Shown here: piece by piece, positions 6,894 to 13,819 of the stretch
How the letters are laid out: each line of letters starts with the position of its first letter
How positions within the stretch are numbered: the stretch's first letter is position 1
Assembly (NCBI GenBank): GCA_002352485.1
Contig: DEIM01000021.1
Coordinates: forward strand, 1-18,745
Source of the DNA: Candidatus Dadabacteria bacterium UBA2774
GTDB taxonomy: Bacteria > Desulfobacterota_D > UBA1144 > Nemesobacterales > UBA2774
Reading direction: 5' to 3'
Length of the DNA stretch: 18,745 nt
Made by a program: the position numbers and the translations under genes
The notes under the pieces: model-generated
Seen by the model: only the letters and a program-made list of their open reading frames with translations
The model's database searches: none
Told to the model about the DNA's origin: nothing

Positions 6894-7772
6894 ATGACAA
6901 CGAAATCAAAATCCAGATCTAATGTAGAATCAAAAGAAAAGAAGTCCTACATAAAACCTGCGGTTATAGCGCTTTCGGTACTGGGGCTTATTGTGTCTCT
7001 GTACCTGACTTACCTGCATTATTCAGAAGGGCAGACCGCCTTCTGCGCGGAAGGCTCTCAGTGCGATGAGGTCAGACAGAGCGATTTTTCTACAATTCTT
7101 GGTATTCCCGTGGCCCTCTTCGGCTTGCTGGGTTATGCCTTGATTATCGTCTTTAGCATTATTTCAATCTCTAAAAAAAGAAGATGGCTCCTCCTTTACA
7201 TTTTAGCTCTCGGCGGGGTTACGTTTTCTGCATACCTCACCTACGTCGAGCTCTTTGTAATAAAAGCCGTATGCAAGTACTGCGTGATTTCGGCGTTAAT
7301 AATGACCACGATATTTTTAATTCTCCTTTTCGGAAAGAATGAGTATTATCCCAAGTTCTCAGGGGTTAAAACTACCCTGCTCGGACTGTGTGTTGTTTTG
7401 GTCGTGCTCGTAGGCGCGTTCTCGCTTCAGTACGAGCAGCTGGCTGAGGCTAAACTGCCCTCTTATGAAATAACTCCTGCGGACAGCTACACCGTAAGCC
7501 TGGCCAAGTACATGGGATCGAGGGGAGCCACGATGTATGGCTCTTACAAATGCCCTCACTGTAACGATCAGAAAAAAATGTTCGGAAGCGCGTTTAAGTA
7601 CATCAATTACGTCGAATGCCATCCGAAAGGTCCAGATGCAAACCCATCTCTTTGCTTTGCAAGGGGGGTACAGAATTTCCCTACCTGGGAGATAAACGGC
7701 AATTACTATCAGGGAGCGATGTCTCTTGAGAGACTCTCTGCCCTCTCTGGGTTTGAGAGCACCGGGCAGTAG
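6894..7772 (+). CDS. VKOR-family quinone-linked disulfide oxidase fused to a thioredoxin-like domain
   Basis: This inner-membrane protein would reoxidise a thioredoxin-like partner and pass electrons to quinone, replacing DsbB and possibly DsbA in making disulfide bonds in the periplasm. It has 292 residues. A basic cytoplasmic N-terminus (1-20) precedes membrane helices at about 23-42, 69-92, 99-121, 127-146 and 158-178. The VKOR loop cysteines are Cys51 and Cys57, the conserved Ser is near 63-66, and the quinone-side CXXC is Cys127-Cys130 (CKYC). The periplasmic thioredoxin-like domain, about 190-292, has CPHC at 220-223, a further cysteine pair at 242 and 254, and a cis-Pro region NFPTWE at 261-266. 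All expected redox residues are present. It stands alone, 79 bases after the fadJ-like gene. An AT-rich stretch with TATAAT just upstream may be its own promoter. Confidence 0.92.
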   Translation: MTTKSKSRSNVESKEKKSYIKPAVIALSVLGLIVSLYLTYLHYSEGQTAFCAEGSQCDEVRQSDFSTILGIPVALFGLLGYALIIVFSIISISKKRRWLLLYILALGGVTFSAYLTYVELFVIKAVCKYCVISALIMTTIFLILLFGKNEYYPKFSGVKTTLLGLCVVLVVLVGAFSLQYEQLAEAKLPSYEITPADSYTVSLAKYMGSRGATMYGSYKCPHCNDQKKMFGSAFKYINYVECHPKGPDANPSLCFARGVQNFPTWEINGNYYQGAMSLERLSALSGFESTGQ

Positions 7773-7914
7773 TATGGTTGTCGCTAGTGGCTGTATTTGG
7801 AGTTATGTATAATCTGCCGGAAGCCCGATTATCTTTGCGACAATCCTGTTAAAGCTTAGCTTTAAACACCCTCTTTATTCCCCTTTAGATTTTATAGTTT
7901 TTGCGAAATTATGA

Positions 7915-7943
7915 TTTACATGGGCTGCACTATGCATTATATT
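7915..7943 (+). promoter_or_regulatory. Sigma70-type promoter for the YqjD-like/holin-X pair
   Basis: TTTACA (7915-7920) and TATATT (7938-7943) are separated by exactly 17 bases. Transcription would begin near 7950. This excludes the GTG at 7948 as a start codon and supports the ATG at 7984, which has an AGGTG upstream. The remainder of the 7773-7947 gap is AT-rich and holds a short inverted repeat at 7849-7865. Confidence 0.5.
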
Positions 7944-7983
7944 ATAAGTGTCGGAAAACTTTATAATATCAAAGGTGATGGTA

Positions 7984-8277
7984 ATGACACAGCCTAACTT
8001 AGATAAAGATTTAGAGAGCCTTAAGGACAACGTGGCCAGTCTCCGCGCTGATCTGTCACAGATTACTCAGACCCTATTGGATAAGGGTAAGAGCGAGACA
8101 GAGGTTGCGAAGGACAGGCTTATAGAAGAGCTCAAGTTCGAGCTTGATGCAGCCAAGGCCAAGGGCAAAGAGACGGTTGAGAGCGTTGAGAGCCAGATTC
8201 AGGAAAAGCCTTTTCTGAGTCTCCTAATCGCTTTTATAGTCGGTCTTGTTCTTGGGAAATTGTTTGATCGCAAGTAA
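7984..8277 (+). CDS. ElaB/YqjD/DUF883-like membrane-anchored small protein
   Basis: This 97-residue protein has the layout of the ElaB/YqjD/YgaM family. A long charged amphipathic helix, likely a coiled coil (about residues 5-65, rich in Leu, Lys and Glu), leads to a C-terminal membrane anchor (about 70-92, LSLLIAFIVGLVLGKLF) and a basic tail. In E. coli, YqjD anchors inactive ribosomes to the membrane in stationary phase; whether that applies here is unknown. I chose the ATG at 7984 because AGGTG lies before it and the predicted promoter ends near 7943. An ATG at 7978 and a GTG at 7948 are in frame upstream but lack a suitable site. The next gene starts 12 bases after the stop, matching the yqjD-yqjE arrangement. 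Confidence 0.7.
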   Translation: MTQPNLDKDLESLKDNVASLRADLSQITQTLLDKGKSETEVAKDRLIEELKFELDAAKAKGKETVESVESQIQEKPFLSLLIAFIVGLVLGKLFDRK

Positions 8278-8289
8278 GGAGTAACCCAA

Positions 8290-8760
8290 ATGAATATCCT
8301 GAGGGTACTGTCACTCTTATTTAAATCCGAAGCGGGCGCCGCGAAAGCGGCTATGAGCCGATTAGTAGTATTCCTTATCTTATTTCTGGTCGCGCTTGTA
8401 ATCGCAGTTATGGGGCTTGGATTTTTGCTATGGTCGTCATATTTGTATTTATCAACCATAATGTCTCCGTTCTTTGCTGCTCTTGCGACAGGCGGGGGAG
8501 CGATATTACTCGGTGTGATAATAGTGTTGGCGGCGGCCCTTATTACGGGAAATAGTAAGAAAAGTAAAAAGGACGGGGTCTATAAAGAGTTCTTAAGCTC
8601 TGAGGATCTGGGTTCGGCGTCTGATTTTATTAACGAGCACCCTCTGGAGTCAGGCCTGACGGCCGCGGTACTCGGATTTATTGCAGGCTCGTCTCCTGAT
8701 GCGCGCCGCACCATTACGGAGCTCCTGGTCGAGTTTAAACAAAACCAAAGAATGAACTGA
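8290..8760 (+). CDS. Holin-X/YqjE-like (DUF1469-type) membrane protein
   Basis: This 156-residue inner-membrane protein has a short amphipathic N-terminus (1-22, LLFKSEAGAAKAAMSRL) and two strong membrane helices (about 25-50 and 61-86). A charged cytoplasmic loop rich in Lys/Ser (88-97) follows, then a C-terminal segment with a weaker hydrophobic helix (about 117-134). The two-helix, YqjE-like plan and its position directly after a YqjD-like gene support the putative superfamily III holin-X/YqjE assignment. Lysis activity is not implied: such pairs are housekeeping envelope or stress proteins. AAGGAGT lies about eight bases before the ATG, a near-ideal ribosome site. The stop is one base from the stop of the convergent gamma-glutamyl hydrolase gene. 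Confidence 0.65.
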   Translation: MNILRVLSLLFKSEAGAAKAAMSRLVVFLILFLVALVIAVMGLGFLLWSSYLYLSTIMSPFFAALATGGGAILLGVIIVLAAALITGNSKKSKKDGVYKEFLSSEDLGSASDFINEHPLESGLTAAVLGFIAGSSPDARRTITELLVEFKQNQRMN

Positions 8761-8761
8761 T

Positions 8762-9463
8762 TTACTCGATACCTTTCCTTGTAGACTCTAGTATAAATTT
8801 AGTGAAGATTGATTTTGATATTTCCGTATCTTCAAGCTCGGGGTGCCACTGTACTCCCAGGATGAAAGGCGCCGCTTCTGTTTCAATACCCTCTACAATC
8901 CCGTCTGAAGTGACGGCGTTTACGCTAAGACCTTCGCCGACTTTATTCACAGACTGGTGGTGGTAGCTCTTTACCGGGAAGTTGTTTCTGCCGGCAATCT
9001 CATATAGTACTGTACCCTCAGTAACCTCGATTTCGTGGACCCGGCCATTTTCGTGCACAAGAGCATCGGGTAAGTGCGAGTGAATGTCCTGGTGTAGAGA
9101 GCCTCCGTAGAATACGTTTAGCAGCTGCATACCGCCGCAGATGCCGAGCACTGGTTTTTTACCTTCTATAGCCTGCTCCAAAACCCTGAACTCGGTCTCG
9201 GTCCTTTCGATGCTCATAGGCTTTAGTTTCGGGTGGGGTTCTTCGCCATAGAATTTAGGGTCCATATCGCGCGAGCCCGGGAGCAGTAGGCCGTCTACTG
9301 TATCCATGGTCTCTGTTATTAGCTCATCGTTCCCTGTAATCGATGGTATAAGCACAGGTATCCCGCCCGCTCCTATCACGGCGTGAGCATATTTCTCTTC
9401 TATGACGAAATGCCCGTCTTTTAAGTCCGTAGTGATTGCGATTACAGGTTTTTTACTAGGCAT
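8762..9463 (-). CDS. Gamma-glutamyl-gamma-aminobutyrate hydrolase family protein (PuuD-like, class I GATase)
   Basis: This cytoplasmic cysteine hydrolase of the class I glutamine-amidotransferase fold would cleave a gamma-glutamyl amide to glutamate and an amine. In E. coli, PuuD acts on gamma-Glu-GABA in putrescine breakdown. It has 233 residues, the normal length. Family marks are LLLPGSRDMDPKFYGEEPHP (about 59-78), the nucleophile elbow GICGGMQLLNV with Cys109, the GGSLHQDI segment (120-127), SYHHQSVN (167-174) and the catalytic pair in GVQWHPE (His207, Glu209). No other puu gene is present. Instead it is divergent from a gamma-glutamyl-ligase-like gene, so its substrate may be that enzyme's product. 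Its ATG is preceded by AGAAAG, and a promoter is suggested at 9525-9497. Confidence 0.88.
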   Translation of the reverse strand: MPSKKPVIAITTDLKDGHFVIEEKYAHAVIGAGGIPVLIPSITGNDELITETMDTVDGLLLPGSRDMDPKFYGEEPHPKLKPMSIERTETEFRVLEQAIEGKKPVLGICGGMQLLNVFYGGSLHQDIHSHLPDALVHENGRVHEIEVTEGTVLYEIAGRNNFPVKSYHHQSVNKVGEGLSVNAVTSDGIVEGIETEAAPFILGVQWHPELEDTEISKSIFTKFILESTRKGIE

Positions 9464-9496
9464 TGAACTTTCTTCTAAACAATGTCATAAGAGCTA

Positions 9497-9525
9497 AAGA
9501 TAAGTGTCGGGTTAAAGAAATGCAA
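9497..9525 (-). promoter_or_regulatory. Possible sigma70-type promoter for the PuuD-like gene
   Basis: On the minus strand TTGCAT (9525-9520) and TATCTT (9502-9497) are 17 bases apart, and the start codon is 34 bases beyond. It is back to back with the plus-strand promoter at 9539-9566, so the two genes could share control in this 232-base gap. Confidence 0.42.
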
Positions 9526-9538
9526 GCCTATACGGATT

Positions 9539-9566
9539 TTTACAGGCTATGATTGTCGTTTATAAT
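9539..9566 (+). promoter_or_regulatory. Possible sigma70-type promoter for the GCS2-CBS gene
   Basis: TTTACA (9539-9544) and a perfect TATAAT (9561-9566) are 16 bases apart. Transcription from here would leave a leader of about 120 bases before the ATG at 9696. I see no clear riboswitch or attenuator in that leader. Confidence 0.5.
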
Positions 9567-9695
9567 CTACTTTCGGTAAGCCCGGGCAAAACGGATCGGA
9601 ATTCAGTACATACGGCAGCTTGAGGCCGTTCTCTGATTCTGCTATTTATTGCCTTAACTATAGAGCTAAACCAGAGGTCGGAGATTTAATCTGGA

Positions 9696-11588
9696 ATGAA
9701 CGATTTAGACGAATATAGCCGCCAGCTCTTAAGAGACTTAAGGGCGCTTGAGATGATGATTGATTCCGGAATGATCGAGTCCGGTGTGAAGCGGATTGGG
9801 GCCGAGCAGGAACTCTATATCGTTGATCATTACCTGAGACCTAAAGCTGTAGTGGAAGAGGTACTTAGAAGGCTCGACGACCCTCACTTTACGATTGAGA
9901 TAGCCAAGTTCAACATTGAAATCAATCTCGACCCCCTACCATTTGGCGGAGAATGCTTGACCGGGCTCGAGCGGCATACCGATAATCTGATCTCCAAGCT
10001 AAACAGTGTGCTCAGTGCTATGGGTCTCGATAGTGTTATGACCGGCATACTGCCCACTATAAGGAAATCCGATCTCGAGGCAGAGAACCTTACTGCAGGT
10101 GAGCGTTACATTGAACTATGCAGGAACCTGAACACAGAGCGGCGCTCGCCTTTTGAGTTCAGGATCAGGGGCACGGACGAGCTTATAGAGAGTCATGACA
10201 CTCCGATGTTTGAGAGCTGTAACACCAGTTTTCAGGTGCATCTTCAAGTTAATCCGGAAGAAGCCGTCAGTCTCTACAACCTTGCTCAGACAATCTCTGC
10301 GCCTGTACTCGCATGCGCTGTTAACTCGCCCCTTCTTCTCGGGAAACGGCTCTGGAACGAAACCAGGATTGCGCTCTTTCAGCAGGCTGTGGACACACGC
10401 GTGAGCTCTCACACACAGAGGCAGAAAAGCGCAAGGGTTACGTTCGGGAAGGAGTGGGTCAGGGACTCGGTGCTCGAGATCTACCATGACAATATCTCCA
10501 GGTTCAGCGTCATTCTGGGCCCTGAAGTAAATGAGGATTCACTGGCTGTGTTGGAGAACGACAATGTCCCTAAGCTCCGCGCGCTACAGCTTTTCAACAC
10601 TACGGTTTGGAGGTGGAACAGGATTTGTTACGGGGCTACGGAAGGTAAGCCTCACCTTAGGATAGAAAACCGCATACTTCCCTCGGGTCCTACCGTCACG
10701 GACGAGATAGCGAATGCGGCCTTCTGGCTCGGACTCATGAGCGGGATGCCGGAAGTGTACACGGACGTTACACGGTTGATGGAATTTGACGATGCTAAGG
10801 ATAATTTTGTTAAATCTGCCAGAACCGGTCTCGATAGCAAGCTTAAATGGATGAACGGATCGAGTGTTCCTGCAGATGAGCTTATTCTGAACGAGCTTTT
10901 GCCAATATCGAAATCTGGGCTCAGGAATGCTGGTATAATAGACAAAGATATTGATCGTTATCTTGGCATTATAGAGGAGCGCGTACGTAGTGGTAAGACG
11001 GGCGCGAGGTGGATTCTTGATTCTTATTCCGGTCTCAAGAAGGAAGTCAAAGACCCGGAGGCGCTCTTGGCGGTAACGGCCGGTATGATGAGGAGACAGA
11101 AAAAGGGAGAGCCTGTTCATATGTGGGAAAAAGCAGGACTGGACGAAGCTGGGAGCTGGTTTGAGAGGTGCGAGTTTATAGAGCAGGTCATGACGACCGA
11201 TCTGTTTGTAGTGCGTGAGGACGACCTTATTGATCTTGCCGCGGGTATTATGAGCTGGAAGCACATAAGGCACGTCCCGGTTGAAAACGATGAGGGTAAA
11301 TTTACGGGTCTCCTTACTTCAGGAGCCGTGCTCAGTTTTTACGGGTCAAAGCTTGGTGAAGACCCGGGGCCGGTTCACGTGAGGGATATTATGATATATG
11401 ACCCGCTGATTGTCTCGCCCAAGACAAAAACGCTTGATGCCGTGACGCTCATGTTTGAGCACAAAGTCGGCTGCCTCCCGGTGCTCAAGGCCGGCCGGCT
11501 GGTAGGTATAGTCACAGAGCATGACTTTATGAATCTATCGGCATATCTTCTTAAGCATCACATAGACCAAAACTCTGACACGGACTGA
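9696..11588 (+). CDS. GCS2-family (YbdK-like) carboxylate-amine ligase fused to two CBS domains
   Basis: The N-terminal 480 residues belong to the glutamate-cysteine ligase 2 family (COG2170, glutamine-synthetase-like fold). These ATP-dependent enzymes join the gamma-carboxylate of glutamate to an amine. Motifs include RIGAEQELYIVD (33-44), KFNIEINLDP (71-80) and TSFQVHLQVNPEEA (177-190), the usual positions of nucleotide/metal and substrate ligands. The C-terminus carries two CBS domains, about 494-549 (MTTDLFVV...HVPV) and 562-617 (IMIYDPLIVSP...LPVL...GIVTEHDF), which usually bind adenosyl ligands. The ligase may thus sense energy charge. At 630 residues it is well above the roughly 370 of plain YbdK. 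It pairs with the zinc amidohydrolase nine bases downstream and is divergent from a gamma-glutamyl hydrolase. True glutathione synthesis is not shown: no gshB is present and the amine acceptor is unknown. Confidence 0.85.
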   Translation: MNDLDEYSRQLLRDLRALEMMIDSGMIESGVKRIGAEQELYIVDHYLRPKAVVEEVLRRLDDPHFTIEIAKFNIEINLDPLPFGGECLTGLERHTDNLISKLNSVLSAMGLDSVMTGILPTIRKSDLEAENLTAGERYIELCRNLNTERRSPFEFRIRGTDELIESHDTPMFESCNTSFQVHLQVNPEEAVSLYNLAQTISAPVLACAVNSPLLLGKRLWNETRIALFQQAVDTRVSSHTQRQKSARVTFGKEWVRDSVLEIYHDNISRFSVILGPEVNEDSLAVLENDNVPKLRALQLFNTTVWRWNRICYGATEGKPHLRIENRILPSGPTVTDEIANAAFWLGLMSGMPEVYTDVTRLMEFDDAKDNFVKSARTGLDSKLKWMNGSSVPADELILNELLPISKSGLRNAGIIDKDIDRYLGIIEERVRSGKTGARWILDSYSGLKKEVKDPEALLAVTAGMMRRQKKGEPVHMWEKAGLDEAGSWFERCEFIEQVMTTDLFVVREDDLIDLAAGIMSWKHIRHVPVENDEGKFTGLLTSGAVLSFYGSKLGEDPGPVHVRDIMIYDPLIVSPKTKTLDAVTLMFEHKVGCLPVLKAGRLVGIVTEHDFMNLSAYLLKHHIDQNSDTD

Positions 11589-11597
11589 AAAAGCGAA

Positions 11598-12797
11598 TTG
11601 AGTGACGTTAATCAGAAAAAGCGAATAATCGGAAAATACGGGGGAGAGATTCAGGGGCCGACTATAGTTTGTATCGGCGGCCTTCACGGGAACGAACCTT
11701 CAGGTGTGCGAGCTCTCAGATATGTATTAAATCAGCTCGAAAAAGAAAGTGTGCCATTCAGAGGCCACATAATCGGAGTAGCGGGTAATCTGAAAGCCCT
11801 CAAAAAGGGCGTCCGGTTTATAGACCGAGATCTAAACAGGATATGGCAGCCTGTTGAAATAGATAAACTCTTATCAAACGGAAACGACTCTCATCCGGAA
11901 GACGCTGAAGAGGCTGAGAGAAAAGATTTAATAAACGTTTTTTATGAGTACTGCTCTAATAAGGAATCTCCCGTTTATTTCCTTGATTTACACACAACTT
12001 CCTCAGACGGGAGCCCTTTTATAACCATTGCGGATACGCTTAGAAACAGGGCTTTTGCCCTTAATTATCCAGTCCCTATAATTCTGGGTATCGAAGAGCG
12101 TCTCGACAGTACGCTCCTGAACTACATAAACGAGCTCGGATATATTGCTATCGGTTTTGAAGCGGGCCATCACGACGATCCTTCCTCGGTAGAGAACTGC
12201 GTGGCAGCTCTATGGACAACCCTCGTAAACGCCGGATGTATAGATAAGAAAGACGCTGATGAGCTTGAAAAAAGCCGCTCCAGATTAAAAACTGCCGCAA
12301 GCAATCTAGGCGGATTCTATGAAGTGAGTTACCGACACGGAATAGAGAATGATAGCGATTTTAGGATGGAGCTGGGATTTAAGAATTTTGAAAGAATCCA
12401 TAAGGGTGATCTGTTAGCCCGGAGCGGTGAGAGGGAGATAAAGTCTACTGAAAACGGAAGAATTTTCATGCCCCTATATCAAAAGCAGGGTGATGACGGG
12501 TTTTTCGTTTTACGGAAAATCAACCCACTCTGGCTAAGGTTGTCTACATACCTCAGAAAACTGCATGCCGGAGCCGTACTTACTGTACTTCCGGGAATAC
12601 GCGGAGTAGACGGGAAATACGAAACGCTGGTAATCAATGATAAGATCGCCAGGTGGTACGTGATTGAGATTCTGCACTTGCTCGGCTACAGGAGAAAGAC
12701 CCTTGAGGGCGGAAAACTGATAGTAAAAAAAAGGGCTTACGATATCAAAAGCCCCCGGGATTACAGCCTCTCGAATAAGACCCTTAAACTAAAATAA
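11598..12797 (+). CDS. Succinylglutamate desuccinylase/aspartoacylase family zinc amidohydrolase
   Basis: This is an M14-fold zinc enzyme that would remove an acyl or amino-acid group from an N-acyl amino acid. Zinc ligands and catalytic residues are visible: GGLHGNEPSG (His30, Glu33), DRDLNR (76-81), LDLHTTSSDGSPF (His132) and GFEAGHH with general base Glu188. At 399 residues it is longer than typical AstE/ASPA; the extra C-terminal part (about 230-399) includes the usual beta domain and a basic tail. The start is a TTG. No ATG exists in frame before residue 257, and conserved sequence begins near residue 9, so the start cannot be far away. No clear ribosome site precedes it. The TGA of the ligase gene lies nine bases upstream in the same frame, implying translational coupling or readthrough. 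Confidence 0.82.
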   Translation: MSDVNQKKRIIGKYGGEIQGPTIVCIGGLHGNEPSGVRALRYVLNQLEKESVPFRGHIIGVAGNLKALKKGVRFIDRDLNRIWQPVEIDKLLSNGNDSHPEDAEEAERKDLINVFYEYCSNKESPVYFLDLHTTSSDGSPFITIADTLRNRAFALNYPVPIILGIEERLDSTLLNYINELGYIAIGFEAGHHDDPSSVENCVAALWTTLVNAGCIDKKDADELEKSRSRLKTAASNLGGFYEVSYRHGIENDSDFRMELGFKNFERIHKGDLLARSGEREIKSTENGRIFMPLYQKQGDDGFFVLRKINPLWLRLSTYLRKLHAGAVLTVLPGIRGVDGKYETLVINDKIARWYVIEILHLLGYRRKTLEGGKLIVKKRAYDIKSPRDYSLSNKTLKLK

Positions 12798-12881
12798 CCC
12801 TGCCGATCTTAGCCATTAGCAATAAAAAGCCTTAAGAAAAAAATCTCTGTGAGAAACTCATTTATGCATTATTCTTAAGCT

Positions 12882-13406
12882 ATGGGTGGTAAAGAATCAT
12901 ATATATATAAAGGGCTTTACTTTATTTTGGTCTCCTTGTTTCTAGCGTCGGCTTTTTATTTCGTATTTGGTGTTATATTCAAATACGGGCACCCTTTCTT
13001 TAATTTTTCGATTTTCCCAGTGTTCTTAGCTTCCTACATAGTGTTAACAGTAATTGTTTACCTGATTTCGTTTAAAGACAATTTTAAGACCGAGACCCAA
13101 AAAAGCACAGGTAGAACAAGAGCCACAGTGCTTGTTATGGTGGCGGCGCTTGTGCTTTCGGCGCTCTTCCCGGCGACCGCTCTTTTTGGCCTTTACCCTG
13201 TGACTATGGCCATGTTTCATCTGCTGATACTCTTTTACGCGGGCATAGCTGTGGCCGCGCTAAGCCTCTCCGGAGTTATCACTCTCTGGAGAAACGGCGC
13301 CGTATTCTCGGCGCTCAATAAAAGCGTATTCACATTTTCCGTATTGGTATCGCTTGGTATCTCGTATATGACTTTATACCTATTCAGACTTTTACCGCTC
13401 TCTTAA
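12882..13406 (+). CDS. Unknown polytopic membrane protein
   Basis: I do not recognise a family. The 174-residue product has about five hydrophobic segments: about 11-32, 42-63, 83-103, 107-130 and 148-171. A lysine/threonine-rich polar loop lies at about 65-80 (FKDNFKTETQKSTGRTRAT). There are no conserved-looking charged residues inside the helices and no signal-peptidase site. The ATG at 12882 follows TTAAGCT with no convincing Shine-Dalgarno sequence. It lies 84 bases after the zinc amidohydrolase and 40 before a lipoprotein gene, so it may be part of a larger plus-strand transcript. Codon use looks like that of its neighbours. Confidence 0.7.
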   Translation: MGGKESYIYKGLYFILVSLFLASAFYFVFGVIFKYGHPFFNFSIFPVFLASYIVLTVIVYLISFKDNFKTETQKSTGRTRATVLVMVAALVLSALFPATALFGLYPVTMAMFHLLILFYAGIAVAALSLSGVITLWRNGAVFSALNKSVFTFSVLVSLGISYMTLYLFRLLPLS

Positions 13407-13446
13407 TCAGGTAGTTTATAGTTAACGACTTGAAGAGGAGTTATAT

Positions 13447-13785
13447 ATGAATAATAAAATAAAGTTTTGTACGATAGCTCTTATTGTTATAATCTCACTA
13501 TCCGCATGCTCTATTTTTAACCCGTTTGTAGGTAAGTGGAAGTCGGGTATCCTAGAGCTTGATTTTAAAGCCGATAAAAGCTTTAAGCTTATTATTGGCA
13601 GTACTATCTCGATCAACCTTGAAGGTGACTACAGTTACGATGACGAGACCCTCACGCTGAGCATCGAGGGAGATACGGACGTTACTTTCTCGTACACTTT
13701 TAAGGACGGGAAAAAAGAGCTTGTGCTTGTGCCAAAGAGTGACTTTGAATACATAAAGACTAAAATCGAGCTGAAAAAAGAATAA
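13447..13785 (+). CDS. Small lipoprotein, lipocalin-like
   Basis: This is a 112-residue secreted lipoprotein. The N-terminus has a short basic start (MNNKIK), a hydrophobic core and a lipobox LSAC with Cys21 as the lipidation site. The mature part is a series of short alternating strands beginning FVGKWKSG, then LELDFKADKSFKL, GDYSYDDETLTLSIEG and FSYTFKDGKKELVLVP. This is the pattern of small lipocalin-like/META-like beta-barrel domains that start with a G-x-W motif. The residue after Cys21 is Ser, so outer-membrane sorting is expected if the Lol rule applies. An AGGAG lies about eight bases before the ATG. No specific function can be given. Confidence 0.78.
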   Translation: MNNKIKFCTIALIVIISLSACSIFNPFVGKWKSGILELDFKADKSFKLIIGSTISINLEGDYSYDDETLTLSIEGDTDVTFSYTFKDGKKELVLVPKSDFEYIKTKIELKKE

Positions 13786-13819
13786 TTTTCTTACACATAT
13801 TTCCCTTTAATATAATCAA

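Noticed and set aside
7849..7865. Short inverted repeat TTAAAGC-TTA-GCTTTAA as a terminator after the VKOR gene
   Set aside because: The stem is AT-rich with a three-base loop and no following T run, so a Rho-independent terminator is not supported.
7948..7983. GTG start giving a 12-residue longer YqjD-like protein
   Set aside because: It sits right at the predicted transcription start and has no ribosome site; the ATG at 7984 has AGGTG upstream.
8290..8760. A prophage lysis module from the holin-X-like protein
   Set aside because: No phage structural, integrase or endolysin gene is present, and the pairing fits the housekeeping YqjD-YqjE arrangement.
10584..11273. A 229-residue open frame on the minus strand inside the GCS2-CBS gene
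   Set aside because: It is fully antisense to a clearly conserved coding region, is basic and low-complexity in style, and matches nothing.
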